Part shown: one piece after another, positions 37,511-46,130 of the stretch
How the letters are laid out: each line of letters opens with the position of its first letter
Position numbering within the stretch: the first letter of the stretch is position 1
Origin: Brucella pseudogrignonensis
Lineage (GTDB): Bacteria; Pseudomonadota; Alphaproteobacteria; Rhizobiales; Rhizobiaceae
NCBI RefSeq assembly: GCF_032190615.1
Contig: NZ_JAVLAT010000003.1
Location: 434,001 to 498,000 of the forward strand
Length of the DNA: 64,000 nt
Direction: 5' to 3'
Notes under the pieces: model-generated
What the model was told of the DNA's origin: nothing
The model's input: the letters and a program-made list of their open reading frames with translations, nothing else
Database searches by the model: none
Program-made: the position numbers and the translations under genes

Positions 37511-37687
37511 ATGTCTGATATTATCAGAACCGAACTCGAACACATCAAAGCTAAGATTCAAGAAATTAAAACTAAGATTCATGCTCGCTCCGAACAGCCA
37601 GATCATGAACGAGAACAAGAAGATGCAGCAATACGTATGCAGCTGAATGATATGGTCGGCCAAATTAATGCAATTCTTCCGCATTGA
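37511..37687 (+). CDS. Small 58-residue coiled-coil protein of unknown function
   Basis: The frame encodes MSDIIRTELEHIKAKIQEIK followed by a charged, helical sequence rich in Glu, Lys and Gln that ends NAILPH. Heptad-like spacing suggests one long helix. GGGGTAGGCT lies upstream but is a poor ribosome binding site. I do not recognise a family. Clean amino-acid composition and a defined start and stop suggest a real small gene. Confidence 0.5.
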   Translation: MSDIIRTELEHIKAKIQEIKTKIHARSEQPDHEREQEDAAIRMQLNDMVGQINAILPH

Positions 37688-37717
37688 AATTGTCGATAAT
37701 GATGGCGGCTAACCTGC

Positions 37718-37850
37718 GGGGGGGGCGGATAAAAACCTGGACTGGTTTTACGGCACAATGGCAAGACTGTTTCGATATTCGATTGGGCTTCTTGCGCCAA
37801 GTGACATTTTGATCCGTTTCTCGTTGTACCATCGAATGTAGCCATCATCT
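37718..37850 (-). mobile_element. IS3-family remnant, 3' end only
   Basis: The end gggggcggataaaaacctgg and the codons for the last 30 or so transposase residues (ARSPIEYRNSLAIVP, then stop at 37748) resemble the intact IS3 copies but have diverged (for example MSLGARSP for ISLGARSP). The homology stops at about 37846, inside the last codons of the P-type ATPase gene. The matching 5' part of a diverged copy is at 42985-43173. Confidence 0.78.
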
Positions 37851-39695
37851 GACGGTTGGTGAGATTCTCAACACTCGCAGTGCATTGACAATGACGGTGA
37901 CATCAATCGCTTCCTGGAGCAATGCGCCTTGGACAGGTAACAGAAAACCTAACGCCGCTGCGACCATAGCAAGCACCGAAAGTCCGATACCCATCACAAC
38001 ACTTTCGATTGCAATGCGCCTTGATCGCTTGGCAATTTCTATCCCGGCGCGAAGTGTGTCTATTCTATCTACGAGAAGAACGACATCGGCCGCCTCTGCC
38101 GAGGCTGCCGCTCCCCTCGCACCCATGGCAACGCCAATATCAGCCGCTGCAAGTGCGGGCGCGTCATTGACACCATCTCCGACCATCATCACAGGGCCGT
38201 TCTTACGCTCGCTGAGTACGGTCAGCACCTTTTGATCGGGTGAAAGCTCGGAGTAGATCGCATCAAATCGCAAACCCTTAGTGATGCGTTTGGCCACTGC
38301 CGCACGATCACCTGTCGCCAGCACTATTCGTTTTACGCCGTCTTTGCGTAAGCCGTGTAACGTATCGACCACTTCGTCGCGCAAGCGATCGGCCAGAATG
38401 ATATAACCCGCGATGCCACCATCTATCGCCACTGCAACCAGGGCCGCCCCAGCTTCTGTATCGGGGATTTCACTCAGTTTTGCATTGACCTGCCTCTCAA
38501 CGAAGATGCGTCCGCCGACAACGACGCTTTTGCCATCGACCCAGCCCGCCACGCCATCTCCTGCCAGTTCGCTTACATCGGTCGGTAATACAAGGTTTAT
38601 ACCACGCCCCTGAGCGGCCAGTACAAGAGCCTGCGCCATCGGATGTTTGGACACTTGGTCAAGGGAGGCTGCGAAACACAGTAGATCATTTTCACTCAAT
38701 CCTGGCTGCGCGTTGATTGAACTAATTTGTGGGCGGCCATCTGTCAGTGTTCCAGTCTTGTCCAGCACCAACGTGTTGATACGAGCCATGTTCTCTAATG
38801 GACGTGCACCCTTTACCAGCACGCCGAAATGAGCGGCGCGCGATAGTCCCGCAACAAGAGCGACGGGCACCGCCAAGATGAGAGGACATGGTGTCGCCAC
38901 GACGAGAACGGCGACCGACCTAATCGGGTCTCCCGTGAAAAACCACGCGCCGAAGGCGATTAAGACGGTTACTATCAGAAAGCCGATAGACCATTGGTCT
39001 GCTAGCCTAGATATCGGGGCTTTCGAATGCTGGGCCTCTTCCACGAGCCGAACAATGCCAGCGTAGGTGCTATCTTTTGCTTCGTGCTTGGCAACGATAT
39101 CGAAAGCATCGCCAGCATTCATTGAACCGCTTAGCACATCTGCTCGCGACGCAAGCGAAACCGGAAGTGCCTCTCCCGTCAATGCAGACATGTTCACAAA
39201 AGCTTTTACGGAAGTTATACTTCCGTCAACGGGGATGACGTCTCCCTGACGGATCAGAAGGCGGTCACCCGGGCGAATAGTTTCAACCGCAATCTCTTCG
39301 AGATGGTCACCGACATATCGCATTGTTGTTCGCGGTGCGCGGGACAGCAAAGCGTGCATCTCACGGCGTGCTCGTCCCTCGGCAAAGCTCTCAAGAAAGG
39401 CCCCGCCAGTATACATGAGGGCGACAATCGCAGCCGCCAGCATTTCCCCAAATGCCAGTGCGGCCGACATAGACATCGCGGCGACGATATCTAGCCCAAA
39501 CTCCTTTCGGCATAAACTCCGGAGAATCTCGACGAGCAAAGACACCAGCACAGGCAAAGTGGCAATTGCCCAGATTATCCGTGCTCCCGAGGAGTAGCCG
39601 GAAAAGTGCACGCTGAGCCCCATCACAAGTCCGCACAAGGCAAAAATCAGCAGGATTGTTTTTGATCGATCTTCAACCGAGAACCGCATCTTCAT
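37845..39695 (-). CDS. Heavy-metal-transporting P1B-type ATPase with a TPC motif
   Basis: 616-residue metal-efflux type ATPase. The TGEA actuator motif is at 173-176, the metal-binding membrane motif TPCP at 268-271, the phosphorylated aspartate in DKTGT at 312-316, the nucleotide-binding HP pair at 351-352 and the hinge GDGVNDAP near 500. There is no N-terminal metal-binding domain. TPC places it near the P1B-5 or related groups rather than CPC zinc/copper pumps, so the metal is uncertain (Ni, Fe, Co or Zn). GGGGAG lies upstream of ATG 39695. The last residues (ISPTVR) abut an IS3 remnant and may be altered. Confidence 0.9.
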   Translation of the reverse strand: MKMRFSVEDRSKTILLIFALCGLVMGLSVHFSGYSSGARIIWAIATLPVLVSLLVEILRSLCRKEFGLDIVAAMSMSAALAFGEMLAAAIVALMYTGGAFLESFAEGRARREMHALLSRAPRTTMRYVGDHLEEIAVETIRPGDRLLIRQGDVIPVDGSITSVKAFVNMSALTGEALPVSLASRADVLSGSMNAGDAFDIVAKHEAKDSTYAGIVRLVEEAQHSKAPISRLADQWSIGFLIVTVLIAFGAWFFTGDPIRSVAVLVVATPCPLILAVPVALVAGLSRAAHFGVLVKGARPLENMARINTLVLDKTGTLTDGRPQISSINAQPGLSENDLLCFAASLDQVSKHPMAQALVLAAQGRGINLVLPTDVSELAGDGVAGWVDGKSVVVGGRIFVERQVNAKLSEIPDTEAGAALVAVAIDGGIAGYIILADRLRDEVVDTLHGLRKDGVKRIVLATGDRAAVAKRITKGLRFDAIYSELSPDQKVLTVLSERKNGPVMMVGDGVNDAPALAAADIGVAMGARGAAASAEAADVVLLVDRIDTLRAGIEIAKRSRRIAIESVVMGIGLSVLAMVAAALGFLLPVQGALLQEAIDVTVIVNALRVLRISPTVR

Positions 39696-39777
39696 AGTCT
39701 CCCCGACCTATAGAATGAGCAAATTTTAAAGCCCTGTCTCTCACCGGCTACAATAATTCTTCTTTACATATGTATTC

Positions 39778-41415
39778 TGTTGATTGCCGCTGAGAATTGA
39801 CCCGGTGGGGGTGCGGATAAAAACTTGGACTGTTTTTACGTCACAATGCCAAGACAGTTTCGATATTCGATTGGGCTTCGTGCGCCAAGCGATATCTTGA
39901 TCCGTTTCTCGTTGTACCACCGAATGTAGCCATCAACTTCATTGATAAAATGCTCGAGTGTGGTGTTCCTCCAATCGCTGGGATAAAAGAACTCCGTTTT
40001 TAGCCTGCCAAAGAAACCTTCGCATGCAGCGTTATCTGGGGAGCAAGCCTTGCGGGACATTGAACGCACCAGCTTCGCATCCCTGATCCGCGATAGCCAA
40101 CCCGGCCAGCGATAATGTGCACCCCGATCAGAATGTACTATTGGTCGTTCATCTCTACCTGTGACAGTTTCTATGGCGGCATCAAGCATCATATTGACCA
40201 ATTCCGCATCTGGTCTCGTTCCGATAGACCAGCTGATAACCAAACCATCGAAACAGTCGATGATGGGTGAGAGATACACTTTGCCAGCCGGGATATGGAA
40301 CTCCGTGATATCGGTCAGCCATTTCTCGTTTGGGGCTGAGGCCTGGAAGTCGCGATTAATAAGGTTCTCAGGCGCCGGACTGATTTCTCCGAGATAAGAG
40401 CGATATCGCCGCCGCTTTGGCGTGGCAACGATCAGGTTCTCCTGCTTCATCAAGCGCTGCACAACCTTCTCTGAGATTGTAACGCATTGTTTGGCCAATG
40501 ACGCCTGTAGCCTGCGGTAGCCATAGCATCGACGGTTGGCTTCGAAGATTTCGGTGATGTTCTGACGTATAGTGAGGTACTTGTCGGTCACCCTCATACG
40601 GGCTCGATGATAAAAATATGAACTGCGCGCCAGTCGCAACTGAGCAAGCAGATCGGAGAGTTGATAAAGATCTTTTAGGGCGTCAACCAACAGCGTTTTC
40701 TCCCGATTACTCAGGAGTTGCAGATCGACGCCCAGGTCTTTTTTTATGAGTTCGGTCGCTTTCTTCAAAAGGTCGTGCTCAAGCTGCAGTTTCTGAATAT
40801 CGTGCTGCAGTGTTTCGAGCTGGCGCTCTAATTCTTTTCGCTCTGGCACTGGCGGTGAGTTGTTCTTGCGTTTCATGATTGCGGGAGCCTCCGGACCAAG
40901 TAACTGGTTTTTCCAGTTATACAGTGTCGGTCTGCATACGCCGAGCTTTTCGGCCAGGGCCTGCGCGCTTTCTTGCCGATTATAAAGTCCGACGACGCCA
41001 GCCTTCTTCAATGCGTCAGGGTATCGTGGACGTCCAGTTCTTCCAGTGACAGCTTCGCTAGTTTCGGGAAACGCCTCACGAACCCATGCTGTCAACGTTG
41101 CACGGCCGGGATAGCCCAAGGCGCGCATGGTTGCAGAAACACAACGACCATGCGTGCGGTAGTGCTCAACAGCCACTTCCTTCTGCGCCTGTGTGAACTT
41201 AGGGGCTCGGGGCGCAAATCCTAAACGCAGATCAAGATGGTGCTCATATTCCAGGTACCAGCCTTTCAAAGCATTCTTGCTTGGATAGCCCAACTGGCGA
41301 ATAGTCGCTTTCGGGCGTTTGCCCAGCTTGATATAAAGCGTAACGGCTCGCATCCGGTCTTCGTAGGAATACATGAACTACCTCCCTGATAGTCCAAGTT
41401 TTCGTCCGCACCCCC
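39778..41415 (-). mobile_element. IS3-family element copy 2
   Basis: Nearly identical to copy 1 (20005-23038) and uninterrupted. The 3' terminal repeat starts TGTTGATTGCCGCTGAGAA at 39778 and continues to gggggtgcggataaaaacttggact. The 5' end is readable to about 41415 (agtccaagttttcgtccgcaccccc) but then diverges, so the outer 20 bases of that end are missing. It separates the ATPase from the histidine kinase gene. Confidence 0.8.
39836..41374 (-). CDS. IS3-family transposase, fused OrfA-OrfB (copy 2)
   Basis: 512 residues, the same protein as at 20070-21608 apart from about three substitutions. The helix-turn-helix region, coiled coil and DDE residues (WLTDITEF, IVHSDRGAHY, ACEGFFGRLK) are complete. 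The A7G run at the OrfA/OrfB boundary is also kept. High identity to copy 1 means recent duplication, and the two copies in opposite orientation could invert the 20-41 kb segment by recombination. Confidence 0.94.
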   Translation of the reverse strand: MYSYEDRMRAVTLYIKLGKRPKATIRQLGYPSKNALKGWYLEYEHHLDLRLGFAPRAPKFTQAQKEVAVEHYRTHGRCVSATMRALGYPGRATLTAWVREAFPETSEAVTGRTGRPRYPDALKKAGVVGLYNRQESAQALAEKLGVCRPTLYNWKNQLLGPEAPAIMKRKNNSPPVPERKELERQLETLQHDIQKLQLEHDLLKKATELIKKDLGVDLQLLSNREKTLLVDALKDLYQLSDLLAQLRLARSSYFYHRARMRVTDKYLTIRQNITEIFEANRRCYGYRRLQASLAKQCVTISEKVVQRLMKQENLIVATPKRRRYRSYLGEISPAPENLINRDFQASAPNEKWLTDITEFHIPAGKVYLSPIIDCFDGLVISWSIGTRPDAELVNMMLDAAIETVTGRDERPIVHSDRGAHYRWPGWLSRIRDAKLVRSMSRKACSPDNAACEGFFGRLKTEFFYPSDWRNTTLEHFINEVDGYIRWYNEKRIKISLGARSPIEYRNCLGIVT

Positions 41416-41437
41416 GCCGAAAATCCTCTCTTCTTAA

Positions 41438-42565
41438 TTAAACCAGTTTTGTCTCAAAGGCGCTGATGTCGGACATACGCGCATCATACATGTCATGTAA
41501 ATGACGTGCTTCTTCTGACAACGAATGCAATGGGGCAGAGAACTCCCCCCTCAAACCAGTCGGCAAAAATTCTATTTTAACATCGCCGCCGTTCAATCCC
41601 ATTTGTATTAGTTTTGATCCAAACCCAATGCGCTCAGGTTTTGAGACCAGAGGACCATTTGTTTCAACCCAATTAAAAATCAGTTTTTCGACGCCATCTC
41701 GATTAGCAATATCAATCTCGATAGCCACTCGACCTGTATCATTCGAAAGCGAGCCATACTTGATGGCATTCGTCGCCAGTTCATGAACTAACAAGGATAG
41801 AGATGCCCCCCCTTTAGGGCCTATTAGTATATCGGGACCTTCAACATCCACCCGCTCTTCAACAGCGAGTGCCGATAAGACGCCCTCAATTATCTGATTA
41901 ATTGAGCCATTTGAGTACTTGCCCAGACGCAACACGTCATGCGCACTGCTAAGCGCACGCAGGCGCTCCGAAAACACCCGTAAGGTTTGCGCGTCAATAT
42001 TTGAGAATGTCTGGCTCGCTATAGCATTGATAATGCTAAAGTTGTTTTTAATTCGATGGGCTAGCTCTGCGTTGAACACGGCTGAATTCTTTTCAGCTTC
42101 GACTTTGCCGGTTGTTTCAATAACCGTGTCTATAAATCCACCGACAGTCCCGTCTTGATTTCTGATCGGACTGTAACAGAAGGTAAAATAGCACTCCTCC
42201 GGATAACCATAGCGATCTATGACCAACGGAAAGTCTTCTATAAAAGTCGCTTCCCCATTAAATGCCTTGTCAGCTATAGAGCCGATATCGTTCCAAGCCT
42301 CAGCCCAAATATGACTGAATGGCTTTCCCATGCAATCCTTTTTTTCGCCAAGGATGGGACGAAACGCATCATTGAAAACCGTTATGAGATCAGGTCCCCA
42401 ACAGATTGCCTTTGGGAACTGAGAAGCGAGCATCATTTGTATCGCAGTCTTGAGCGTCACGGGCCACTGATCAGGCTCACCCAGCGGATTATTGCTCCAA
42501 TCAACCGCTTTTAATTCATGAACGGACTTACCGTCTGCATGCAGAAAGAAGAATTTCTCGTCCAT
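41438..42565 (-). CDS. Soluble PAS-HWE sensor histidine kinase
   Basis: 375-residue kinase without membrane segments. A PAS-like sensor domain spans about 40-150 (MLASQFPKAICWGPDLITVF), followed by the HWE-type phospho-acceptor region ELAHRIKNNF with His170. The N box is HELATNAIKYG and the defining WxE motif is FNWVETNGP. HWE kinases in Alphaproteobacteria often feed the PhyR-NepR-EcfG general stress pathway or sense light. No response regulator is adjacent, but the stress gene block with EcfG-type promoters begins 0.7 kb further on. The signal is unknown. Confidence 0.9.
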   Translation of the reverse strand: MDEKFFFLHADGKSVHELKAVDWSNNPLGEPDQWPVTLKTAIQMMLASQFPKAICWGPDLITVFNDAFRPILGEKKDCMGKPFSHIWAEAWNDIGSIADKAFNGEATFIEDFPLVIDRYGYPEECYFTFCYSPIRNQDGTVGGFIDTVIETTGKVEAEKNSAVFNAELAHRIKNNFSIINAIASQTFSNIDAQTLRVFSERLRALSSAHDVLRLGKYSNGSINQIIEGVLSALAVEERVDVEGPDILIGPKGGASLSLLVHELATNAIKYGSLSNDTGRVAIEIDIANRDGVEKLIFNWVETNGPLVSKPERIGFGSKLIQMGLNGGDVKIEFLPTGLRGEFSAPLHSLSEEARHLHDMYDARMSDISAFETKLV

Positions 42566-42704
42566 TTTACCACCAAAAATTACTAGTCAGCACGAGAAAA
42601 TAAAACAATTTGCTGCTAATTTAATTAGCAATATAGAACTCTGCGTACGAATTGATAGGGGGGCAGCAAACATACATTTTTTTTAATTCGACGCCTTGAA
42701 ACAG
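42566..42704. other. AT-rich promoter region of the histidine kinase gene
   Basis: Short AT-rich spacer between the kinase start and a terminator. No GGAAC-type promoter element is visible here. Confidence 0.4.
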
Positions 42705-42737
42705 CAAAAAAACCGCTCAGATTGCTCCGAGCGGTTC
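42705..42737 (-). terminator. Rho-independent terminator of the lost porin gene
   Basis: On the minus strand, ACCGCTC and GAGCGGT pair around a loop and are followed by seven T residues. It lies 25 bases after the stop of the outer-membrane protein fragment, so it is its original terminator. Confidence 0.85.
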
Positions 42738-42761
42738 AGTTCGACTGGAGATAATCTGCCT

Positions 42762-42980
42762 TTAGAACTTGTATGCAACGCCCAGACGAATTTCGTTTGT
42801 CTTGAACTTGTTACTTGCTCCAAGCTCAAGTCCGTCAAGACCTGCGCTGAAATCCCTACGACTTTAATCAGTGTAACGATATTCAAGACGCACGATGACG
42901 TTGTCAGTTGCTGCATAATCAACACCTGCGCCAGCCGTCCAGGCTGTGAGCGCCTTGCTCTTTGAGCCGCTCAGCGAACA
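42762..42980 (-). pseudogene. C-terminal fragment of an Omp25/Omp31-type outer membrane protein
   Basis: About 70 C-terminal residues remain: AWTAGAGVDYAATDNVIVRL, EYRYTD, then an in-frame TAA, then SRRDFSAGLDGLELGASNKF and the last strand TNEIRLGVAYKF. The alternating strands and terminal phenylalanine are typical of Brucellaceae Omp25/Omp31 beta-barrels. The 5' part has been replaced at about 42983 by an IS3 remnant, and the nonsense codon shows decay. It is a useful taxonomic marker for the window. Confidence 0.82.
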
Positions 42981-42984
42981 CACA

Positions 42985-43173
42985 GATCACGACGCTGCTC
43001 GTACTCGCGGTACTAGCTTTTTAGAGCATTCTTGGTGGGATAACCTAACTGGCGAATGGTCGCCTTAACCCGCTTGCCAAGCCTGATGTAAAGTTCAACG
43101 GCTCGAAATCTGTCTGCGTAGGAATACATGAACTACCTCCTAGTGGTCCAAGTTTTCGTCCGCATCCCCCTTT
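42985..43173 (-). mobile_element. IS3-family remnant, 5' end only
   Basis: The minus strand encodes a diverged transposase N-terminus (MYSYADRFRAVELYIRLGKR type, then GYPTKNALK, stop) and the terminal repeat tggtccaagttttcgtccgca at the right. It is more diverged from the two intact copies than they are from each other. It abuts the Omp fragment on its 3' side. Confidence 0.78.
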
Positions 43174-43303
43174 TTACTTATCCAATTTTGACCCGTCCGC
43201 TCCTGATTAGCACCTGGCCCGCCCGGCGCTGGCCTGGGTTGCAAAGGGTAGGCCAGACGATCCAGGAGTGCGGCGATCTCAAATTTTGACGAATCCCGCC
43301 CAC

Positions 43304-43328
43304 GGAACTTATTTGTCCTATGACAGTT
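43304..43328 (+). promoter_or_regulatory. EcfG-type general stress promoter, GGAAC-N17-GTT
   Basis: GGAAC at 43304-43308 is followed after 17 bases by GTT at 43326-43328. This matches the alphaproteobacterial EcfG/RpoE2 consensus. It lies 40 bases before the GTG start of the small membrane protein, with AGGAGG in between. Confidence 0.72.
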
Positions 43329-43367
43329 GGCCTAATATTGACTTTATTCGCACAGGAGGAGTTTCTC

Positions 43368-43577
43368 GTGAAAAAGTTAACCCCCACCGAAGCGCGACAG
43401 GGCAAGGAAGGCAAGCCGGTCCTCGTAGTTTTACTGATTAGTCTGGCTGTGGTCGCTGTCGTATGGATAGGCATGGAAATATTCGGCAACTTCATTGAAC
43501 CAGACGTTCCAGCGAATAGCGAGCAATCCGTACCGCCAGCTTCGTCCGAACAGGTGCCGCCAGCGTCGGCAAACTAG
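43368..43577 (+). CDS. Small single-span membrane protein of the stress block
   Basis: 69-residue protein beginning at GTG 43368, ten bases after a strong AGGAGG. A basic N-terminus (KKLTPTEARQGKEGK) precedes one membrane helix (VLVVLLISLAVVAVVWIGM) and a Pro/Ser-rich C-terminal tail of about 30 residues, probably periplasmic. No family function is known to me. An EcfG-type promoter lies upstream. Its last codons overlap the read-through frame of the neighbouring IS630 remnant, which is coincidental. Confidence 0.8.
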   Translation: MKKLTPTEARQGKEGKPVLVVLLISLAVVAVVWIGMEIFGNFIEPDVPANSEQSVPPASSEQVPPASAN

Positions 43578-43700
43578 TTCCGCTTGATGCCTTGTTTGAG
43601 GCATAATTCGGTGAATTCCATAAAGCAGGAAGGCCGTAAGTATGGGGAGGTTGGTCGCTCACCAAATAGAACCCTGATGAAGCGGGGTTCGAATTTCTAT

Positions 43701-44524
43701 TAGAGCGTTTGCCCTTGCAAGTTGAATCGCAACCGCACGAGTTGAAGTAATTTTGAGCCTCTTGCGGTTCGACCAGACCAATCAACTTGCCGATGCGATC
43801 CCAAAACCCAGTGAGTGTTCGCTCAGCAGGCTTTCGTAAGAGCGCCTTCGGCTTAGAGAAGGCCTTTTCGATTGGGTTGAAGTCTGGGCTGTAGGACGGA
43901 CGAAACATCAATGGCGCGCCGACCGCCTCTATCGACTCCCTTGCTGCAGACCGTTCATGCTGGACAGATTGTCGAGGATAATAACGTCGCCTGGTTTCAA
44001 TATAGCAACCAAATCCTGAGCGACATACGCCTCGAACCAACACAGCCGATTTTCCAAAACGTCTGGACGCCTTTGCTCTACCGCATGGCCAGTTTTTTTG
44101 CGTGTGTTCGTGCCGGACTTGAAAGCGATGCAATGCCGACTTGCTGTTTACGATGCCTAGGGCGGCCGAACCATTGCGAAGTTCGAACAGGATGCCGCCT
44201 TTGTGTTCCCCGAGCCAGGTCGTGATCTGGCCGGCATAAACTTCTGTCTTGTAGGAATTGCGGTCGCTGCCCAGCGGACTGGGTCGAACATTTCCCTTCT
44301 GGAGTTTAAGATCACGCCAACGGCTGACGCTGGCTGCACTTACACCGAAAGGCTCAGCAGCCTCTCGATGCGATGCGCCGCCATCAACGGCAGCAACGAC
44401 ACAACCGCGAAGATCAACGGAAATGCCTCGTGACATATCTGCCGATCTCCATCGGCAGATAATTTGAATTGGAAAGTCGCTGATTTGCAGAGCCATCCAA
44501 TTCAATCAATAAGGGAAACGCTCG
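43701..44524 (-). pseudogene. IS630-family transposase remnant with deleted catalytic core
   Basis: The N-terminus (MSRGISVDLRGCVVAAVDGG at 44436, then AAEPFGVSAASVSRW) is that of IS630-type transposases. The C-terminus keeps SYSPDFNPIEKAFSKPKALL, the DxxPxE-like end of the DDE domain. Between them, most of the catalytic domain is missing or scrambled, so the product cannot work. The ends tagagcgtttgccctt at 43701 and aagggaaacgctc at 44511-44523 form the terminal inverted repeat. Confidence 0.82.
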
Positions 44525-44528
44525 AAAA

Positions 44529-45107
44529 CTATAGATAACGACGACGTTCACGTTCAACTTCGTCTTCGGTGTAGGGCAAAGCTTTAGGATCAAAGCTCTG
44601 CCAACCATCTTCATTATAAGCACGGCGGCGTTCAACGAGATTGACCGGTGTGGCGCCTGAAAGAATTGCGTCTGCTTCCGCATATCGTTCGTCAGGAACC
44701 TTCGCTGTGACTACAGTGCCGCCTCGCCTCACCCCTTCTGCGTAAAGATTAGCATCTTCTTCCGGCACTCCGGCTTCAGTGAGGGCACCTATCAGTCCAC
44801 CGGTAGCGCCACCAACAACAGCACCGCCGACCGCACCCGTAAGAGTAGCGGCCAACCAGCCTGCAGCAACAACAGGCCCGACGCCTGGTATAGCCATGAT
44901 ACCAAGACCAGCAAGCAAACCACCAGCACCCCCAACAGCTGCACCAATGCCTGCTCCTACGCCTGCGCCCTCCGTTGCATTGGATTCCTTTTCACTGTGA
45001 CGAGACACAATGCTAATGTCGGAGGACGGAATGCCGGCTTTTTCCAAATTGGCAACAGCTACCTTGGCCGACGAATAAACATCAAAAAGACCTGTAACGG
45101 TTCGCAT
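44529..45107 (-). CDS. Glycine-zipper general stress protein (GsiB/17M-like)
   Basis: 192-residue protein. The N-terminus (RTVTGLFDVYSSAKVAVANL, then GIPSSDISIVSR) is the general-stress-protein 17M-like domain, followed by a long Gly/Ala membrane-like region (AGVGAGIGAAVGGAGGLLAG and GAVGGAVVGGATGGLIGA) and a second alpha-beta domain (GGTVVTAKVPDERYAEADAI). Such proteins are typical targets of the general stress response. It lies 38 bases after the PepSY-like gene and probably shares its promoter at 45505-45529. Confidence 0.85.
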   Translation of the reverse strand: MRTVTGLFDVYSSAKVAVANLEKAGIPSSDISIVSRHSEKESNATEGAGVGAGIGAAVGGAGGLLAGLGIMAIPGVGPVVAAGWLAATLTGAVGGAVVGGATGGLIGALTEAGVPEEDANLYAEGVRRGGTVVTAKVPDERYAEADAILSGATPVNLVERRRAYNEDGWQSFDPKALPYTEDEVERERRRYL

Positions 45108-45145
45108 TTTACTCTCCCTTAGTTAAACTGGTTTCTAAAGAATGC

Positions 45146-45460
45146 TTATTTTGGTTTCGTCGATACGTTGCCTTGATAATCGAGCTGAACCGATATCTTT
45201 TCGGCCCCCTTCATCGCAGCAGCTTCCCAAATACCAGCATCTGTCAGCTTCAATTCGGTAACGTGCGAATATCCTGCTTCTTCAAAGCGTTCTTTCGCTT
45301 GCTCTTCTGTGAAGCTATTCTTGCCAGCAACTGGGGCCGTTGGGTTATTATTATCTGGGGTCGCTATGGCCGGCGTTTTTGGATTTTTGGTATCTTGAGC
45401 AAAGGCTAATGTGGGTGCAAAGGCCATTGCGCTAGCAACGGCTAACGTTATGATTTTCAT
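45146..45460 (-). CDS. Small exported PepSY-like protein A
   Basis: 104-residue protein with a clear signal peptide ending in LAFAQ (about residue 22). A low-complexity Pro/Asn linker leads to a PepSY-like fold: FTEEQAKERFEEAGYSHVTE, LKLTDAGIWEAAAMKGAEKI and a last strand with a DYQGNV turn. It is paralogous to the protein at 47542-47862. Both have an EcfG-type promoter. Possible roles are periplasmic protein protection or inhibition; this is not established. Confidence 0.85.
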   Translation of the reverse strand: MKIITLAVASAMAFAPTLAFAQDTKNPKTPAIATPDNNNPTAPVAGKNSFTEEQAKERFEEAGYSHVTELKLTDAGIWEAAAMKGAEKISVQLDYQGNVSTKPK

Positions 45461-45504
45461 AATATTTCTCCCAATTCTTAGACTGATTTCATCAGTTTTA
45501 ATGA

Positions 45505-45529
45505 AACGCTTTAAGCGCCTTTGAGTTCC
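45505..45529 (-). promoter_or_regulatory. EcfG-type general stress promoter, exact GGAAC-N16-CGTT
   Basis: Read on the minus strand, GGAAC (45529-45525), 16 bases, then CGTT (45508-45505). It is an exact consensus match 45 bases before the PepSY-like gene. Confidence 0.82.
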
Positions 45530-45609
45530 ATTCTGGTTTCAGCCTTTGGTTTTAGTTCAGTCGCCGAGGGGGACCAAAGGAGTTTGAATATCTGGATTTC
45601 TTTTAACAG

Positions 45610-45891
45610 TCAGCTGTTAAGTTCTTTGCCTACGAACCCACGCTGAATCTCGTCTGCTACCAGTTGGATAGCAGTCAAAGTTTCGGCTGCTGACCATCCC
45701 GCGTTGACTGCCTGAGCTACCAAATCCCGAACACCCGGTACACTTGTTCCCAAAACGACTGCATCGGCATCTTCCTCAGAGCGTCCAGAAAGCGTTGCCT
45801 GTTTAATAAGGCTCGCTATTCCATGAGTTACTGCCTTTTTACAATCGCTTTGACGACCCGGATAATCTCCAGCTGATTTGGGGCTTTCCAT
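45610..45891 (-). CDS. Hypothetical 93-residue protein of the stress block
   Basis: Cytosolic, helix-rich protein (GIASLIKQATLSGRSEEDAD, LVAQAVNAGWSAAETLTAIQ). AAGGAAG lies upstream of ATG 45891, supporting the start. I do not recognise a family. Position among general-stress genes and same orientation as its neighbours suggest co-regulation, though I saw no promoter motif directly upstream. Confidence 0.65.
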   Translation of the reverse strand: MESPKSAGDYPGRQSDCKKAVTHGIASLIKQATLSGRSEEDADAVVLGTSVPGVRDLVAQAVNAGWSAAETLTAIQLVADEIQRGFVGKELNS

Positions 45892-45925
45892 TTTACACTT
45901 CCTTATTGAATCTACGAACTGGAAC

Positions 45926-46108
45926 TTAATCTTTTGATCGATCTTTGTAGGGTTCGATTGGGATTTGGTTTCTTGATTTACCAGGAGAATTCGTTTGCTC
46001 GTGCGTTGGTTTCATTTGTCGATCCTTCGGCTCAAAAACTGACGGATCAGCAGACTGATCAGGTCGATGTAAATCCCGATCTGACCATGGTGACTTTTTT
46101 GAATTCAT
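45926..46108 (-). CDS. Hypothetical 60-residue hydrophilic protein of the stress block
   Basis: Very hydrophilic, Pro/Asp/Lys-rich and probably disordered (MNSKKSPWSDRDLHRPDQSA, ending KDRSKD). GGGAGAG precedes ATG 46108 at good spacing. Such small disordered proteins are frequent in general-stress regulons. No function can be assigned. Confidence 0.6.
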   Translation of the reverse strand: MNSKKSPWSDRDLHRPDQSADPSVFEPKDRQMKPTHEQTNSPGKSRNQIPIEPYKDRSKD

Positions 46109-46130
46109 TTTTCTCTCCCAAAATTAAAAA

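Noticed and set aside
42566..42704. EcfG-type promoter for the HWE kinase
   Set aside because: No GGAAC with a correctly spaced GTT is present upstream of 42565.
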